Positions 16,826 to 25,095 are shown, numbered from the stretch's first letter. The stretch: DNA of 64,000 bases from UKL13-3 sp044353855 (GCA_044353855.1 JBILBF010000004.1:1-64000); one strand, 5' to 3'. The notes: generated by a model from the sequence alone, not told the origin. Program-made: numbers and translations.

Positions 16826-17902
16826 TTATAAATTATCAAATGGTGATATAATCTTTTGAATGCTTTTGGTACTCACATGTGTATAAATCTCTGTCGTTTT
16901 ACTACTTCTATGTCCCAATATTTCTTGTATATACCTCAAATCTGTTCCTGCTTCTAATAAATGTGTTGCATAGCTATGCCGCAACCAATGTAATGTAACG
17001 GGCCGTTTAATATCTGTTTTGGCTAAGGCTTGTTTTAATACATTTTGCAAACTCCTTGCATTATATGCCGAACCTGTATATTGTCCTTCAAATAAATAGT
17101 CTTTCGGTTTGTATAAACTAAAATAGGTCCGCAACATATCTATGGTTTTATCACTTAAGGGAGCCATTCTGTCTTTCATACCCTTGGCTTGTTTGATAAT
17201 AAGCAAGTTTCGTTTGGCGTCTACATCTTCAATTTTTAATCCTAATAGTTCACTGCATCTTAATCCGCAACTGTAAATTAATGATAGCATGGCAATATGT
17301 TTGGTATTGGTAAGTGCCATCAATAATTTTTTAACCTCTTGTTTGCTTATCACATTTGGTAATTTATGTTCTCGCCTGGGTCTGTGTATTTTTTCAGTTT
17401 CAATAGTTGCGCCTTTCACCACTCTAAAAAATAATTTAAGTGCATTTACCGTTTGGTTTTGATATGAAGCAGAATAATTATGCTTTATCACATAATCATT
17501 ATTGTAATCAATTACATCTTGGTTGGTTATATCTACAATATTCTTGTGATTAAAATAGGTTAAAAATGTTTTTAAGCAATCTGTATACGTTCCAATCGTG
17601 TTTTCACTGTATCTTTTTGATCGCATCCAACGTATGAGTTCTTCAATTTTTTCGGTTGCTCCCTCTGCAAAAACTTTATTTTCCTTTGGTATATAGGTAG
17701 GCTCAGGTAGTTCAATGTCAAACAAGAGTCGATAATAATTGTTGTCAGCAACATGCCAAGCTCTTAATGTTGAACTCCAGCGCACACCAACAAATGATTT
17801 AACAAGGTTGTTCCATGCATTAGAGTAATTAAAATAAATAGCAATGCGTTTTTCGCCTTGGTGTTCTAGGGGTTCAATTTTCCATTCAGTAGGGATATTC
17901 AT
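16826..17902 (-). CDS. XerC/D-like tyrosine recombinase at the head of the cassette array
   Basis: 358 residues from the ATG at 17902; an upstream in-frame TTG at 17935 is less likely. Residues 1-75 are an extra N-terminal region (VRWSSTLRAWHVAD). A SAM-like core-binding domain covers ~80-170. The catalytic domain has R215 (GLRCSELLGL), K240 (KGMKDR), H305-x-x-R308 (HWLRHSYATH), H331 (LGHRSS) and Y340 (EIYTHV), so it is complete. The C-terminus IISPFDNL resembles the RSPLD ending of integron integrases, but the ~20-residue insertion that defines IntI between the beta-hairpin and HxxR is absent. It reads toward the array, which makes it the prime candidate for moving the cassettes. Confidence 0.9.
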   Translation of the reverse strand: MNIPTEWKIEPLEHQGEKRIAIYFNYSNAWNNLVKSFVGVRWSSTLRAWHVADNNYYRLLFDIELPEPTYIPKENKVFAEGATEKIEELIRWMRSKRYSENTIGTYTDCLKTFLTYFNHKNIVDITNQDVIDYNNDYVIKHNYSASYQNQTVNALKLFFRVVKGATIETEKIHRPRREHKLPNVISKQEVKKLLMALTNTKHIAMLSLIYSCGLRCSELLGLKIEDVDAKRNLLIIKQAKGMKDRMAPLSDKTIDMLRTYFSLYKPKDYLFEGQYTGSAYNARSLQNVLKQALAKTDIKRPVTLHWLRHSYATHLLEAGTDLRYIQEILGHRSSKTTEIYTHVSTKSIQKIISPFDNL

Positions 17903-18029
17903 AGTCAGGGCTCTAAAGTTTTGTAAATGTAACAAAAAGCAATATTCTTTTTATACAGAAAGAGTTTGTTTAATGGTTGTTCTACAAAATCAGTTTAAAA
18001 TGTATATGTTTGCCCACGTTTATGGTTTG

Positions 18030-18235
18030 CAAATGTGAGTTTGCAATTAAAAGGGAATTAGGTGAAAGTCCTAAACAGTTCCCGCTGCTGTAAGTACCCG
18101 ATTGTTATCAATCAATTTTTTGTTCCACATGTCACTGCTCCAGTTGGGGTGGGAAGACAAACAAAAAAGGTACAAGTCAGAAGACCTGCCGTTAAACAGC
18201 AATCAGGTAGCTTTCGGGAGAAAGGCGAGTTGATA
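18030..18235 (+). promoter_or_regulatory. Cobalamin (B12) riboswitch
   Basis: GGGAATTAGGTGAAAGTCC at 18053-18071, then CAGTTCCCGCTGCTGTAAG, then GTCACTG, TTGGGGTGGGAAG and finally the B12 box AGTCAGAAGACCTGCC (18175-18190) occur in the order and spacing of class I cobalamin riboswitches. The element lies about 80-100 bp upstream of a BtuB-like receptor gene on the same strand. By family knowledge it turns expression off when adenosylcobalamin is bound. The exact outer limits are approximate. Confidence 0.93.
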
Positions 18236-18317
18236 AAATACGTGTATGGCTTTAGCCATCTTTGTTTTTTCAGTTTTTGCCATATTCCTAATCGTTGCCG
18301 CATCGTATAATCGGTAA

Positions 18318-20201
18318 GTGAAAAAACTGTTTTTAGTAAGTTTGTATGTATTGGGTGTTTTGAGCGTAATGGCTCAAGATACAACCATTCAGCTATCCGA
18401 AATCGTAATTACCAAATCTCGTTTTACCCAATTTAGTACTGGCAGCAAAGTTCAATTCCCCGACTCTGTTTTAGCCATAACCTACCGCACTCAATCTCTA
18501 TCGGAATTGCTCTCTTCTCAAAGCCAAATTTTTATAAAAAGTTACGGTCAAGGATTGGCAACTGCATCCTTTAGAGGTACCGCGGCCGAGCATACTGCTG
18601 TGTTGTGGAAAGGGTTTAACCTCCAAAATCCTCTTTTTGGACAAGTAGATTTTTCAGTAATAGCAACCGATATTGCCGATCAGGTTTCCATACAATATGG
18701 TGCAAACAGCGCATTGTTTGGTAGTGGAGCAATAGGTGGTGTGGTACAGTTACAATCTACCCCTCATTTTAACAGTGGACTGCATGCAAGCGTGGGTGTG
18801 CAAGTAGGTAGTTTTAGCCATTTGCGCAAACAAGTGTCTTTAAGTTATGGTTCCCCCAAATGGTATGCAACAATTAAATGGTTTCAGCTTTCGGCACAAA
18901 ATAATTTTAGCTATACCAATACTTTTTTGCCAAATAGCCCCAAAGTAAAACAAACCAATGCTGCTGTTGCCCAACAATCATTTGTAAATGAGCATACCAT
19001 TAAGCTTACCGCAAATCAAGAAATTTCCCTCAATTTTTGGTACCAATATGCCGATAGGCAAATACCCCCAACAATGAGTAGTCCTCAATCTTCAGCATTT
19101 CAAACCGATGAATCATACAGAGCAACCGTTGATTGGAAATTGCAACAAAAAAAAATAACATGGATGGCGCGTACTGCTTATTTTAACGATCAATTAAACT
19201 ACACAAATCCAATAAGCACATTGCTGGATGGAAACAGTTTGGCGCAATCATCCATCACTGAAGTGGAATCGCGCATACAATTAATGCCCAATCATTACCT
19301 GAATATAGGTGTAAACAATACGTATGTAAAAGCATTTTCTACAGGTTATAATGGCACTTTTAACCAAAACCGAACCGCTGTTTTTGTATCGTATAAATTG
19401 CAATCAAAGTCCGGAAATTTTGCAGCATCAACAAGTATTCGCAAAGAGTTGGTTGAAAACACTTGGGTGCCATTTATGCCAACAGTAGGAGCGGAGTGGC
19501 AGCTTTTAAAAGGGGTAAAAGTGATGGGTACAATAAGCCGTTCCTACAGGTTACCTACTTTTAACGAGTTGTATTGGCGTAGTGTTCAAACCCAGTTACA
19601 ACCCGAAACGGGTTGGGGCGAAGAAATGAGTATCATACTATCCAAAAAATACCATAAATGGGATGGGTCTTTTACCCTTACTGGGTTTAACCGAAACATT
19701 GAAAATTGGATAGTGTGGCAACCAGCATCAACAGATTGGGCTCCTCAAAACGTAAAAAAAGTAAACAGCAAAGGTGCGGAGCTCAACGCAAACATAAGTT
19801 ATGCTTTTTCCAAGTGTAAAGTTAGTTACCAAGGTATGTTCAATTATGTTTCATCAACCAATACCGAAACCACAGGAAACAATACCGAAATAATTGGAAA
19901 GCAATTATTGTATGTACCGCGTATTACCCAGCAGCATCAGGTATTAGCAGCTTTTTTAAGTTGGCATTTAGGGGTGTTGTATAATTATACGGGTATGGTA
20001 TATACCTCAACGGATAATGCAAATTGGTTACGTGATTATGGCATTGCAACAGTTGTTGGAGGCAAACAATTTACAATAAAAAAATATGCCATTATTATAA
20101 CAGCTCAACTCAATAATGTGTTGAATACAACTTACCAATCAATAGCCGATAGGCCTATGCCTTTGCAAAACTTTTTACTCAATACTACTTTTAAATTCTA
20201 A
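18318..20201 (+). CDS. btuB: TonB-dependent outer-membrane receptor, BtuB-like vitamin B12 transporter
   Basis: 627 residues from a GTG start at 18318. A signal peptide (KKLFLVSLYVLGVLSVMAQ) precedes a short TonB-box-like stretch and the plug domain (SLSELLSSQSQIFIKSYGQG and SALFGSGAIGGVVQLQS). A 22-strand-type barrel follows, ending in Phe (LLNTTFKF), as outer-membrane barrels do. No N-terminal carboxypeptidase-like extension is present, so it is the slim BtuB type. The riboswitch directly upstream and the BtuG/DUF4465 partners downstream identify the substrate as a cobamide. Energy would come from the TonB/ExbBD system; one is encoded at 35.5-38.6 kb. Confidence 0.9.
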   Translation: MKKLFLVSLYVLGVLSVMAQDTTIQLSEIVITKSRFTQFSTGSKVQFPDSVLAITYRTQSLSELLSSQSQIFIKSYGQGLATASFRGTAAEHTAVLWKGFNLQNPLFGQVDFSVIATDIADQVSIQYGANSALFGSGAIGGVVQLQSTPHFNSGLHASVGVQVGSFSHLRKQVSLSYGSPKWYATIKWFQLSAQNNFSYTNTFLPNSPKVKQTNAAVAQQSFVNEHTIKLTANQEISLNFWYQYADRQIPPTMSSPQSSAFQTDESYRATVDWKLQQKKITWMARTAYFNDQLNYTNPISTLLDGNSLAQSSITEVESRIQLMPNHYLNIGVNNTYVKAFSTGYNGTFNQNRTAVFVSYKLQSKSGNFAASTSIRKELVENTWVPFMPTVGAEWQLLKGVKVMGTISRSYRLPTFNELYWRSVQTQLQPETGWGEEMSIILSKKYHKWDGSFTLTGFNRNIENWIVWQPASTDWAPQNVKKVNSKGAELNANISYAFSKCKVSYQGMFNYVSSTNTETTGNNTEIIGKQLLYVPRITQQHQVLAAFLSWHLGVLYNYTGMVYTSTDNANWLRDYGIATVVGGKQFTIKKYAIIITAQLNNVLNTTYQSIADRPMPLQNFLLNTTFKF

Positions 20202-20211
20202 CTAAATACAC

Positions 20212-21174
20212 ATGAAAAAAAACAATTACAAATCAATTTTAGCAGCAACAATCATTTTTGTTGCGAGTCAAATGAACGCTCAAACAGTATCAACTTTTTC
20301 TGGACTTGAACTTCCTCAAAACTCGTATTGGAACGGCAGCGATAGTTCAAACAGAGGTGGCATAACAAGCGGTAATGCATTTTTTTCGAATACCTATAAT
20401 TGGCAATTTGGTTATTGGGAAGCTGGTTTTGCCATTTCCAATAAACAAGACTCTTCCACTGCCGATTCCATCAGTGGATTTTCAAAACTTTATAATGCCA
20501 TTACACCGGGTGGATATCTCAATACAGGAAATTACGCTATTGTTCAATCAGGATCAATTGTAAAATTAACAGGTGTAGCAGCCGGAAAACAAGTTGATGG
20601 GATATACATTACCAATTCAAATTATGCGTATCAAAGTATGAAATGGGGCGATCAGTTTGCCAAACAATTTACCGACTCTGATTATTTTCTGTTAAATGTT
20701 ATAGGCTACAAAAATGGAGAGGTAACGGATACTGCAGTCGGTTTTTATTTGGCTCAAGGTGCCAATTTAGTAAACACATGGGAATGGCTAGATTTAAAAC
20801 CTTTGGGTAATGTGGATAGCATCGAGTTTTTTTTAGAGTCATCAGATACTGGAGCTTTTGGAATGAATACCCCCGCATTTTTTTGCATGGATAATTTTAC
20901 AACATCGGATATAGGAACAGGTGTTAACCAAATTGCAGCTCAGTTAAAAGGAGCCTTAGTATATCCTAATCCTGCTTCTGGTTCCATGTTTATTGAAACT
21001 GCCACTGTAGCTGCCACCGCTTTTTTGTATGATTTGGTGGGCAAACAAATGGTAACTTCAGCAGTGCAATTTGGAGTGAATCAAATCGCAATCGATGGTA
21101 TTCAAACTGGCCTATATTTGCTCACAATAGAAAGCAATGGTGTGCTTGAAACTCGAAAAATAATCATAAACTAA
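20212..21174 (+). CDS. DUF4465 protein with T9SS sorting domain, B12-locus partner
   Basis: 320 residues. A signal peptide ends near MNAQ. The central ~200 residues (WNGSDSSNRGGITSGNAFF, GGYLNTGNYAIVQSG, YGFYLAQ-like strands) look like DUF4465, a beta-sandwich family found beside B12 transport genes. The last ~75 residues are a type IX secretion C-terminal domain (VYPNPASGSMFIET, ending LETRKIIIN), so the protein should be surface-attached or secreted. It lies 10 bp after btuB in the same riboswitch-led operon. A role in capturing B12 at the surface, like the BtuH-type proteins, is inferred from context. Confidence 0.82.
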   Translation: MKKNNYKSILAATIIFVASQMNAQTVSTFSGLELPQNSYWNGSDSSNRGGITSGNAFFSNTYNWQFGYWEAGFAISNKQDSSTADSISGFSKLYNAITPGGYLNTGNYAIVQSGSIVKLTGVAAGKQVDGIYITNSNYAYQSMKWGDQFAKQFTDSDYFLLNVIGYKNGEVTDTAVGFYLAQGANLVNTWEWLDLKPLGNVDSIEFFLESSDTGAFGMNTPAFFCMDNFTTSDIGTGVNQIAAQLKGALVYPNPASGSMFIETATVAATAFLYDLVGKQMVTSAVQFGVNQIAIDGIQTGLYLLTIESNGVLETRKIIIN

Positions 21175-21180
21175 TAACAG

Positions 21181-21218
21181 GAGTGAGCATAGTTTTTTTA
21201 GCAATGCTCATTCTTTTT
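21181..21218 (+). terminator. Intrinsic terminator within the B12 locus
   Basis: GAGTGAGCAT (21181-21190) pairs with ATGCTCATTC (21204-21213) with one mismatch and is followed by TTTTT. It sits 7 bp after the DUF4465 stop, so the first two genes form one unit and the beta-propeller gene may need read-through or its own promoter. Confidence 0.65.
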
Positions 21219-21283
21219 GTTGTAACAGTCATTATTTATATAACGTATGCAACTAGTTTTAACACAAGGTTTACTTAAGTAAT

Positions 21284-22333
21284 ATGTATGCATTAAAATA
21301 TACTATTTGGATTGTTTTGGTTTCCTTTATATCGCTTACATCATGTGATGATAAGCCATATGGGAACAATGATATTGTATTGCCAACACCCGTAAAAGGA
21401 TCCGTATTGATTGGCAATGAAGGTAATTTTCAGTTTGGTAATGCATCTCTTACCGTTTTAGATTTAGGAGAGGATAAATTGTTTCAAAACGTCTTTGAAG
21501 TTAAAAATGGACGAAAACTTGGTGATGTATTGCAATCCATTAATGTGTACCAACAAAAAGCGTATTTGGTGGTTAATAATTCACAAAAAATAGAAGTTGT
21601 GCATCCCGAAACGTTTGTATCTATTGCCACTATCAACGGATTTACCTCACCTCGTTATTTTTTACCTGTAAATGCAAATACAGCTTATGTTACCGAGTAT
21701 TATGCAAATGTTGTTAGGGTTGTTGATTTAAACAGCAATACCATAATTGCATCCATACCCATTAATGGTTTACTCGAAGAAATGGTTTTGCTCAATAATA
21801 AAGTATATGTTTCCAATACGCGCAAAAGTTATGTGTATATTATTGATGCGCTCACGCATACATTATTAGATAGTGTGAACACCGTTTTTTCTTCCAATAG
21901 TTTACAAATAGATGCTTTTCAAAACATATGGGTATTGAGTAATGGTGATGAAACTAGCAGTATTCGTCCATCGTTGCAACGCATCAATACAACTGTTGAC
22001 ACCGTTGATAAATCCTTTACCCTTACCATGGCCGAAAAGGATGTTACAAAATTGCGCATCAATAAATCCAAAACTATCCTGTATTGGCTCAGCAAGCATA
22101 TGTATAGCCATTCAATTGATGCGAGTTCGGTTAGTTCCATTCCGTTTATTACAGCGTTTAACCAAACATTTTATGCGTTGGGCGTAAATCCATTCAATGA
22201 TGAAATTTATATTGGTGATGCCAAAGATTTTGTTTCTCAATCTACCATTTTAAGGTACAGAGCTGATGGTTCACAAATAGGTTCTTTTAAAGCTGGTATT
22301 ATTGCTGGCGATTTTTATTTTTATTATCCATAA
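21284..22333 (+). CDS. YncE/DUF5074-type beta-propeller lipoprotein, BtuG-like
   Basis: 349 residues from an ATG. A lipoprotein signal (WIVLVSFISLTSC) puts the protein on the membrane after cleavage before Cys. The rest is a repeating four-strand propeller pattern (KGSVLIGNEGNFQFGNASLT, then NNKVYVSNTRKSYVYIIDA). Surface beta-propeller lipoproteins of the DUF5074 kind (BtuG) bind B12 tightly and cap BtuB in gut Bacteroides. Its place behind btuB and a riboswitch supports the same role here. The family call by fold is firm; the B12-binding role is inferred. Its stop codon overlaps the start of the next gene (TAATG). Confidence 0.8.
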   Translation: MYALKYTIWIVLVSFISLTSCDDKPYGNNDIVLPTPVKGSVLIGNEGNFQFGNASLTVLDLGEDKLFQNVFEVKNGRKLGDVLQSINVYQQKAYLVVNNSQKIEVVHPETFVSIATINGFTSPRYFLPVNANTAYVTEYYANVVRVVDLNSNTIIASIPINGLLEEMVLLNNKVYVSNTRKSYVYIIDALTHTLLDSVNTVFSSNSLQIDAFQNIWVLSNGDETSSIRPSLQRINTTVDTVDKSFTLTMAEKDVTKLRINKSKTILYWLSKHMYSHSIDASSVSSIPFITAFNQTFYALGVNPFNDEIYIGDAKDFVSQSTILRYRADGSQIGSFKAGIIAGDFYFYYP

Positions 22334-22515
22334 TGTATAATCCATCAACACCTAATGAGCTCCCTCCCCGCAACGAGTTAGTTGAAGGAGTTCATTATTA
22401 TATTAACGAACAAGGATATTGGGTATTTACCGAAATATACCACCAACTCAGAGGATATTGTTGCCAAAATGGATGCAAACATTGCCCGTATAGTTTTAAC
22501 AAAAACAAACGATAA
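22333..22515 (+). CDS. Small Cys-rich DUF5522-like protein
   Basis: 60 residues whose ATG overlaps the stop of the preceding propeller gene by one base. The core is YYINEQGYWVFTEIYHQLRG followed by YCCQNGCKHCPYSF. Four cysteines in a C-C-x3-C-x2-C pattern suggest a small metal site. This matches the short DUF5522-type proteins common in Bacteroidota, whose function is unknown. Translational coupling to the B12 locus may be incidental, since such genes sit in varied contexts. Confidence 0.75.
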   Translation: MYNPSTPNELPPRNELVEGVHYYINEQGYWVFTEIYHQLRGYCCQNGCKHCPYSFNKNKR

Positions 22516-22539
22516 CAATTGTTGATTTGAAAATGACTT

Positions 22540-23544
22540 TTAATAAAATTTCTTAAATCCAATTAAGTCTCTACACTCAGCTAGGGTGGCTTGTGCACTG
22601 TGTATTGCTTTTTCGGCACCTAACTTGGCTACTTTACCCAGGTATTCGGTATCTTGTTGGATGGTTATAATTTTTTCACGTATGGGGCTCAAAAACGTAA
22701 TCATATCCTCTGCTAATTGTTTTTTTAAATCACCATATCGTATGGTACAAGTTGCATATGCATCTGTATACTGTTTCAGTACATCTTCTGTTGAAACAAT
22801 TGCCATCAAATCAAATAAATGTTGAACAGGTTGGGTAGGAGTAGAGTTGGGTATAGTTGGCCCAGTATCGGTAACTGCACGGCTCATTTTTTTGCGTATC
22901 AGTTCCGGACTATCAGTCAATGCAATAACATTGTTTTCACCATCACTTTTACTCATTTTTCCGCCTCCCTGTAGCCCCGGAATTTTGATTAACTCATTCC
23001 CGTAATTAAAAGCATAAGGCTCCGGAAAAACATCCTTTCCATACATTCTATTAAACCTATTTCCAAAAGTACGAGCCATTTCAAGATGTTGCTCTTGATC
23101 TTTACCTACAGGCACTTTAGTCGCTTTATGTATGATAATATCAGCAGCCATCAATACGGGGTAAGTTAATAATCCAGCATTAATATTATTGGGTTGTGTA
23201 CGTGCTTTTTCTTTAAAGGATGATACCCGCTCCAATTCGCCCAAATAAGCATGCATATTCAGCAACATATACAACTCGGGTATTTGAGGTAAATCACTTT
23301 GAATATAAATGGTACAAGCATCTGGATTTATACCGCAAGCTAAATATTCGGCAAGTACGGTTTGTACATGTTGATGTAAATCTTTGGGGTTTGGGTGTGT
23401 AGTTAACGAATGGTAATCGGCAATAAAAAAATAACAAGGATACTCATATTGCATATGCACAAAATTGCGCACTGCACCCATATAATTTCCTAAGTGTAAG
23501 TTTCCTGTAGGTCTTATTCCGCTAACAACAATTTCTGTATTCAT
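22540..23544 (-). CDS. trpS: Tryptophanyl-tRNA synthetase
   Basis: 334 residues from the ATG at 23544 (MNTEIVVSG); an upstream in-frame TTG is less likely. Class I signatures are present: the HIGH-type motif GNLHLGNY near residue 14 and KMSKS near 195. The substrate region with VLMAADIIIHKATKVPVGKD is typical. The length matches bacterial TrpS. The enzyme charges tRNA-Trp in the cytoplasm and is essential. It is divergently oriented to the hemerythrin gene 90 bp away. Confidence 0.97.
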   Translation of the reverse strand: MNTEIVVSGIRPTGNLHLGNYMGAVRNFVHMQYEYPCYFFIADYHSLTTHPNPKDLHQHVQTVLAEYLACGINPDACTIYIQSDLPQIPELYMLLNMHAYLGELERVSSFKEKARTQPNNINAGLLTYPVLMAADIIIHKATKVPVGKDQEQHLEMARTFGNRFNRMYGKDVFPEPYAFNYGNELIKIPGLQGGGKMSKSDGENNVIALTDSPELIRKKMSRAVTDTGPTIPNSTPTQPVQHLFDLMAIVSTEDVLKQYTDAYATCTIRYGDLKKQLAEDMITFLSPIREKIITIQQDTEYLGKVAKLGAEKAIHSAQATLAECRDLIGFKKFY

Positions 23545-23633
23545 AACTAGTGGCAATGTTACTATTTTCAGTTCAAATATTATATCATAAATCGTTTTTG
23601 TTTTTTCCTTGCTTCTGCTACATTTGCTCTCTT

Positions 23634-24371
23634 ATGCTCGATAAAAGTTTATACGAATTATTGGAACAAAACCATGCATATGCATCTGTATTGCATTGGT
23701 GTGGTATTGATGCTTTCGATTATTTAGATGAAACGCTAGGTGATGTGTGCCGCATAAAAAATATAAGCACCTATAATGTTGCCAAAGCATTGTCAGAGCT
23801 TGAGTCAACCGGAACCTATAGTTTTGCCAAATTGCAACGGATGTCACCTGCTGAGATGTGTAATTACCTTATGCAAACTCACCACCATTACTCGCAGCGT
23901 ATGTTGCCAGTAATTGAGCACCATATCCAACAAACCGCTATCCACCACCACCATCAATATCCACAATTACTGTTACTCGCCAAAATTTTTGATACCTTTA
24001 AACAGGATTTTTTAGCGCATATTCAGTATGAAAATCAAGTTGTGTTTGCCTACATCAAAAAGCTTGAAAAGTTTACCATCAAGTTTAGCAATGTATTGTG
24101 GCTTGAGTTAAAAGATTTTTTGATGGGCGATTTTATCATGAAACACCACCAAGATGATGATGATATGTTTACTATTCGCAAGTTGCTAAACAACTACGAA
24201 GTGAGTAAAGAAGATCATTTAGCATACAAAGTGTTGATGCATGAACTCAAAAGTTTCGAAAGCGATTTAAAAGCCCATAGCCTCATTGAGGAAGATATGT
24301 TGATTCCTCGTGCCATTAAATTGGAAGAAAAACTCACCCAACGGGCTCACGAATTAATTCGCTTAAACTGA
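23634..24371 (+). CDS. Hemerythrin-domain protein, iron-sulfur cluster repair (RIC/ScdA-like)
   Basis: About 245 residues from the ATG at 23634 (MLDKSLYELLEQN); the longer frame start is not protein-like. Residues 1-75 resemble the ScdA N-terminal domain. The hemerythrin part follows with its diiron ligands spread over MQTHHHYSQR, HIQYENQVVF, KHHQDDDDMF and SLIEEDMLIPR. RIC proteins repair Fe-S clusters after nitric oxide or oxidative stress. The Cys-Cys pair often seen in the ScdA N-terminal domain is reduced to single Cys residues here, so the call to the RIC subgroup is less certain than the hemerythrin fold. Confidence 0.82.
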   Translation: MLDKSLYELLEQNHAYASVLHWCGIDAFDYLDETLGDVCRIKNISTYNVAKALSELESTGTYSFAKLQRMSPAEMCNYLMQTHHHYSQRMLPVIEHHIQQTAIHHHHQYPQLLLLAKIFDTFKQDFLAHIQYENQVVFAYIKKLEKFTIKFSNVLWLELKDFLMGDFIMKHHQDDDDMFTIRKLLNNYEVSKEDHLAYKVLMHELKSFESDLKAHSLIEEDMLIPRAIKLEEKLTQRAHELIRLN

Positions 24372-24451
24372 TTTTCAGACTACAAGCCATTCTTCAAAGA
24401 TTTTTCACCGTTTTTTTTTGAATTTATAACCTATAATATTACTTTCGCAGC

Positions 24452-24536
24452 GGAGAGTTGGCAGAGTGGTCGATTGCGGCAGTCTTGAAAACTGTTGTCT
24501 GTTACAGGACCTGGGGTTCGAATCCCTAACTCTCCG
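24452..24536 (+). tRNA. tRNA-Ser (anticodon TGA), CCA encoded to 24539
   Basis: GGAGAG at 24452-24457 pairs with CTCTCC at 24530-24535, discriminator G at 24536, then CCA. The anticodon loop CTTGAAA gives TGA (reads UCA serine codons). A long variable arm (TGTTGTCTGTTACAGGACC region) and the T loop GGTTCGAATCC confirm a class II serine tRNA. It is the only tRNA in the window. Confidence 0.97.
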
Positions 24537-24543
24537 CCAGTAA

Positions 24544-24576
24544 AAGCCCGTTGACAATGTCAACGGGCTTTTTTTA
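24544..24576 (+). terminator. Terminator of tRNA-Ser
   Basis: AGCCCGTTGAC pairs with GTCAACGGGCT around a three-base loop and is followed by a run of T, directly after the tRNA. Confidence 0.85.
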
Positions 24577-24599
24577 TGGCTGGGCGTCAATGTGACGCA

Positions 24600-24713
24600 G
24601 GAAATAGTGCAAGCTCAGCCATTAAAAAAGCAAAGCGAATGAAATGGGCTGGCTTTGACTATAACCTTCCCCATTGGGATCATGTAATAATCCCTAACTC
24701 TCCGCCAGTATAA
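24600..24713 (+). pseudogene. Remnant with duplicated tRNA-Ser 3' end (possible GIY-YIG gene tail)
   Basis: AATCCCTAACTCTCCGCCAG (plus TA) at 24689-24710 is an exact 22-bp copy of the tRNA 3' end at 24521-24542. One open frame through this stretch reads AIKKAKRMKWAGF, then DHVIIPNSPPV and a stop inside the copy. A basic tail that runs into a tRNA 3' copy is how some Bacteroidota GIY-YIG genes end next to tRNAs. That reading comes from memory of such genes and is tentative. The duplication itself is certain. Confidence 0.5.
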
Positions 24714-24717
24714 TTTA

Positions 24718-24746
24718 GCCGCGAGCATTGCCTCGCGGTTTTTTTA
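24718..24746 (+). terminator. Intrinsic terminator after the duplicated tRNA end
   Basis: CCGCGAG (24719-24725) pairs with CTCGCGG (24732-24738), followed by seven T. It looks like the original tRNA terminator displaced by the insertion, or a second one. Confidence 0.75.
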
Positions 24747-24750
24747 TGCT

Positions 24751-24900
24751 ATGATTTTTTTTGTCAATATCTTGTTTTCTCCTAGCCATAATCGATTTTA
24801 TATCGGTCAAACACAAAATGTGCAAGAGCGAATTTTTCGACATAATAGTGGTTATGAGTTTTCTACATCACAAGCTCATGCGAAAATCTTTTTCGTGTGA
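24751..24900 (+). pseudogene. Truncated GIY-YIG nuclease gene
   Basis: A 49-codon frame from ATG 24751 reads MIFFVNILFSPSHNRFYIGQ, then TQNVQERIFRHNSGYEFST and ends at TGA. The FYIGQT-x-N-x-x-R core with an N-terminal strand is the GIY-YIG endonuclease start; full proteins of this small family have about 80-95 residues. The frame stops before the catalytic Glu region, so it is broken. It sits just behind the tRNA-Ser 3' copy, in the place where such genes occur. Confidence 0.7.
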
Positions 24901-24908
24901 AGATGCTA

Positions 24909-25095
24909 GCAGAAATAAACAGAATAGTAAATGTAGTCCACCTGTTCAATAAGTTTTCATTATCCTCACGCGAACGTCACGTTCGCATGAGCGGGGAGAA
25001 TATTACAGCAGAAATAAACTGAATAGTAAATGTGGTCCACCTGTTCAATAAGTTTTCATTATGCTCACGCGAACGTGACGTTCGCATGAGCGGGA
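24909..25095. repeat. 99-bp tandem duplication with REP-like hairpins
   Basis: GCAGAAATAAAC starts at 24909 and again at 25008. The two units are nearly identical through GAATAGTAAATGT, GTCCACCTGTTCAATAAG and a terminal hairpin. The hairpins (24965-24991 and 25064-25091) read CTCACGCGAACGT / ACGTTCGCATGAG. A third, shorter member (CGAACG-AGG-CGTTCG) lies at 25144-25158. The whole gap 24540-25193 thus holds tRNA debris and repeats; no intact gene is visible in it. Confidence 0.85.

Noticed and set aside
24405..24590. A 61-codon frame on the minus strand
   Set aside because: It is the antisense of tRNA-Ser and its terminator.
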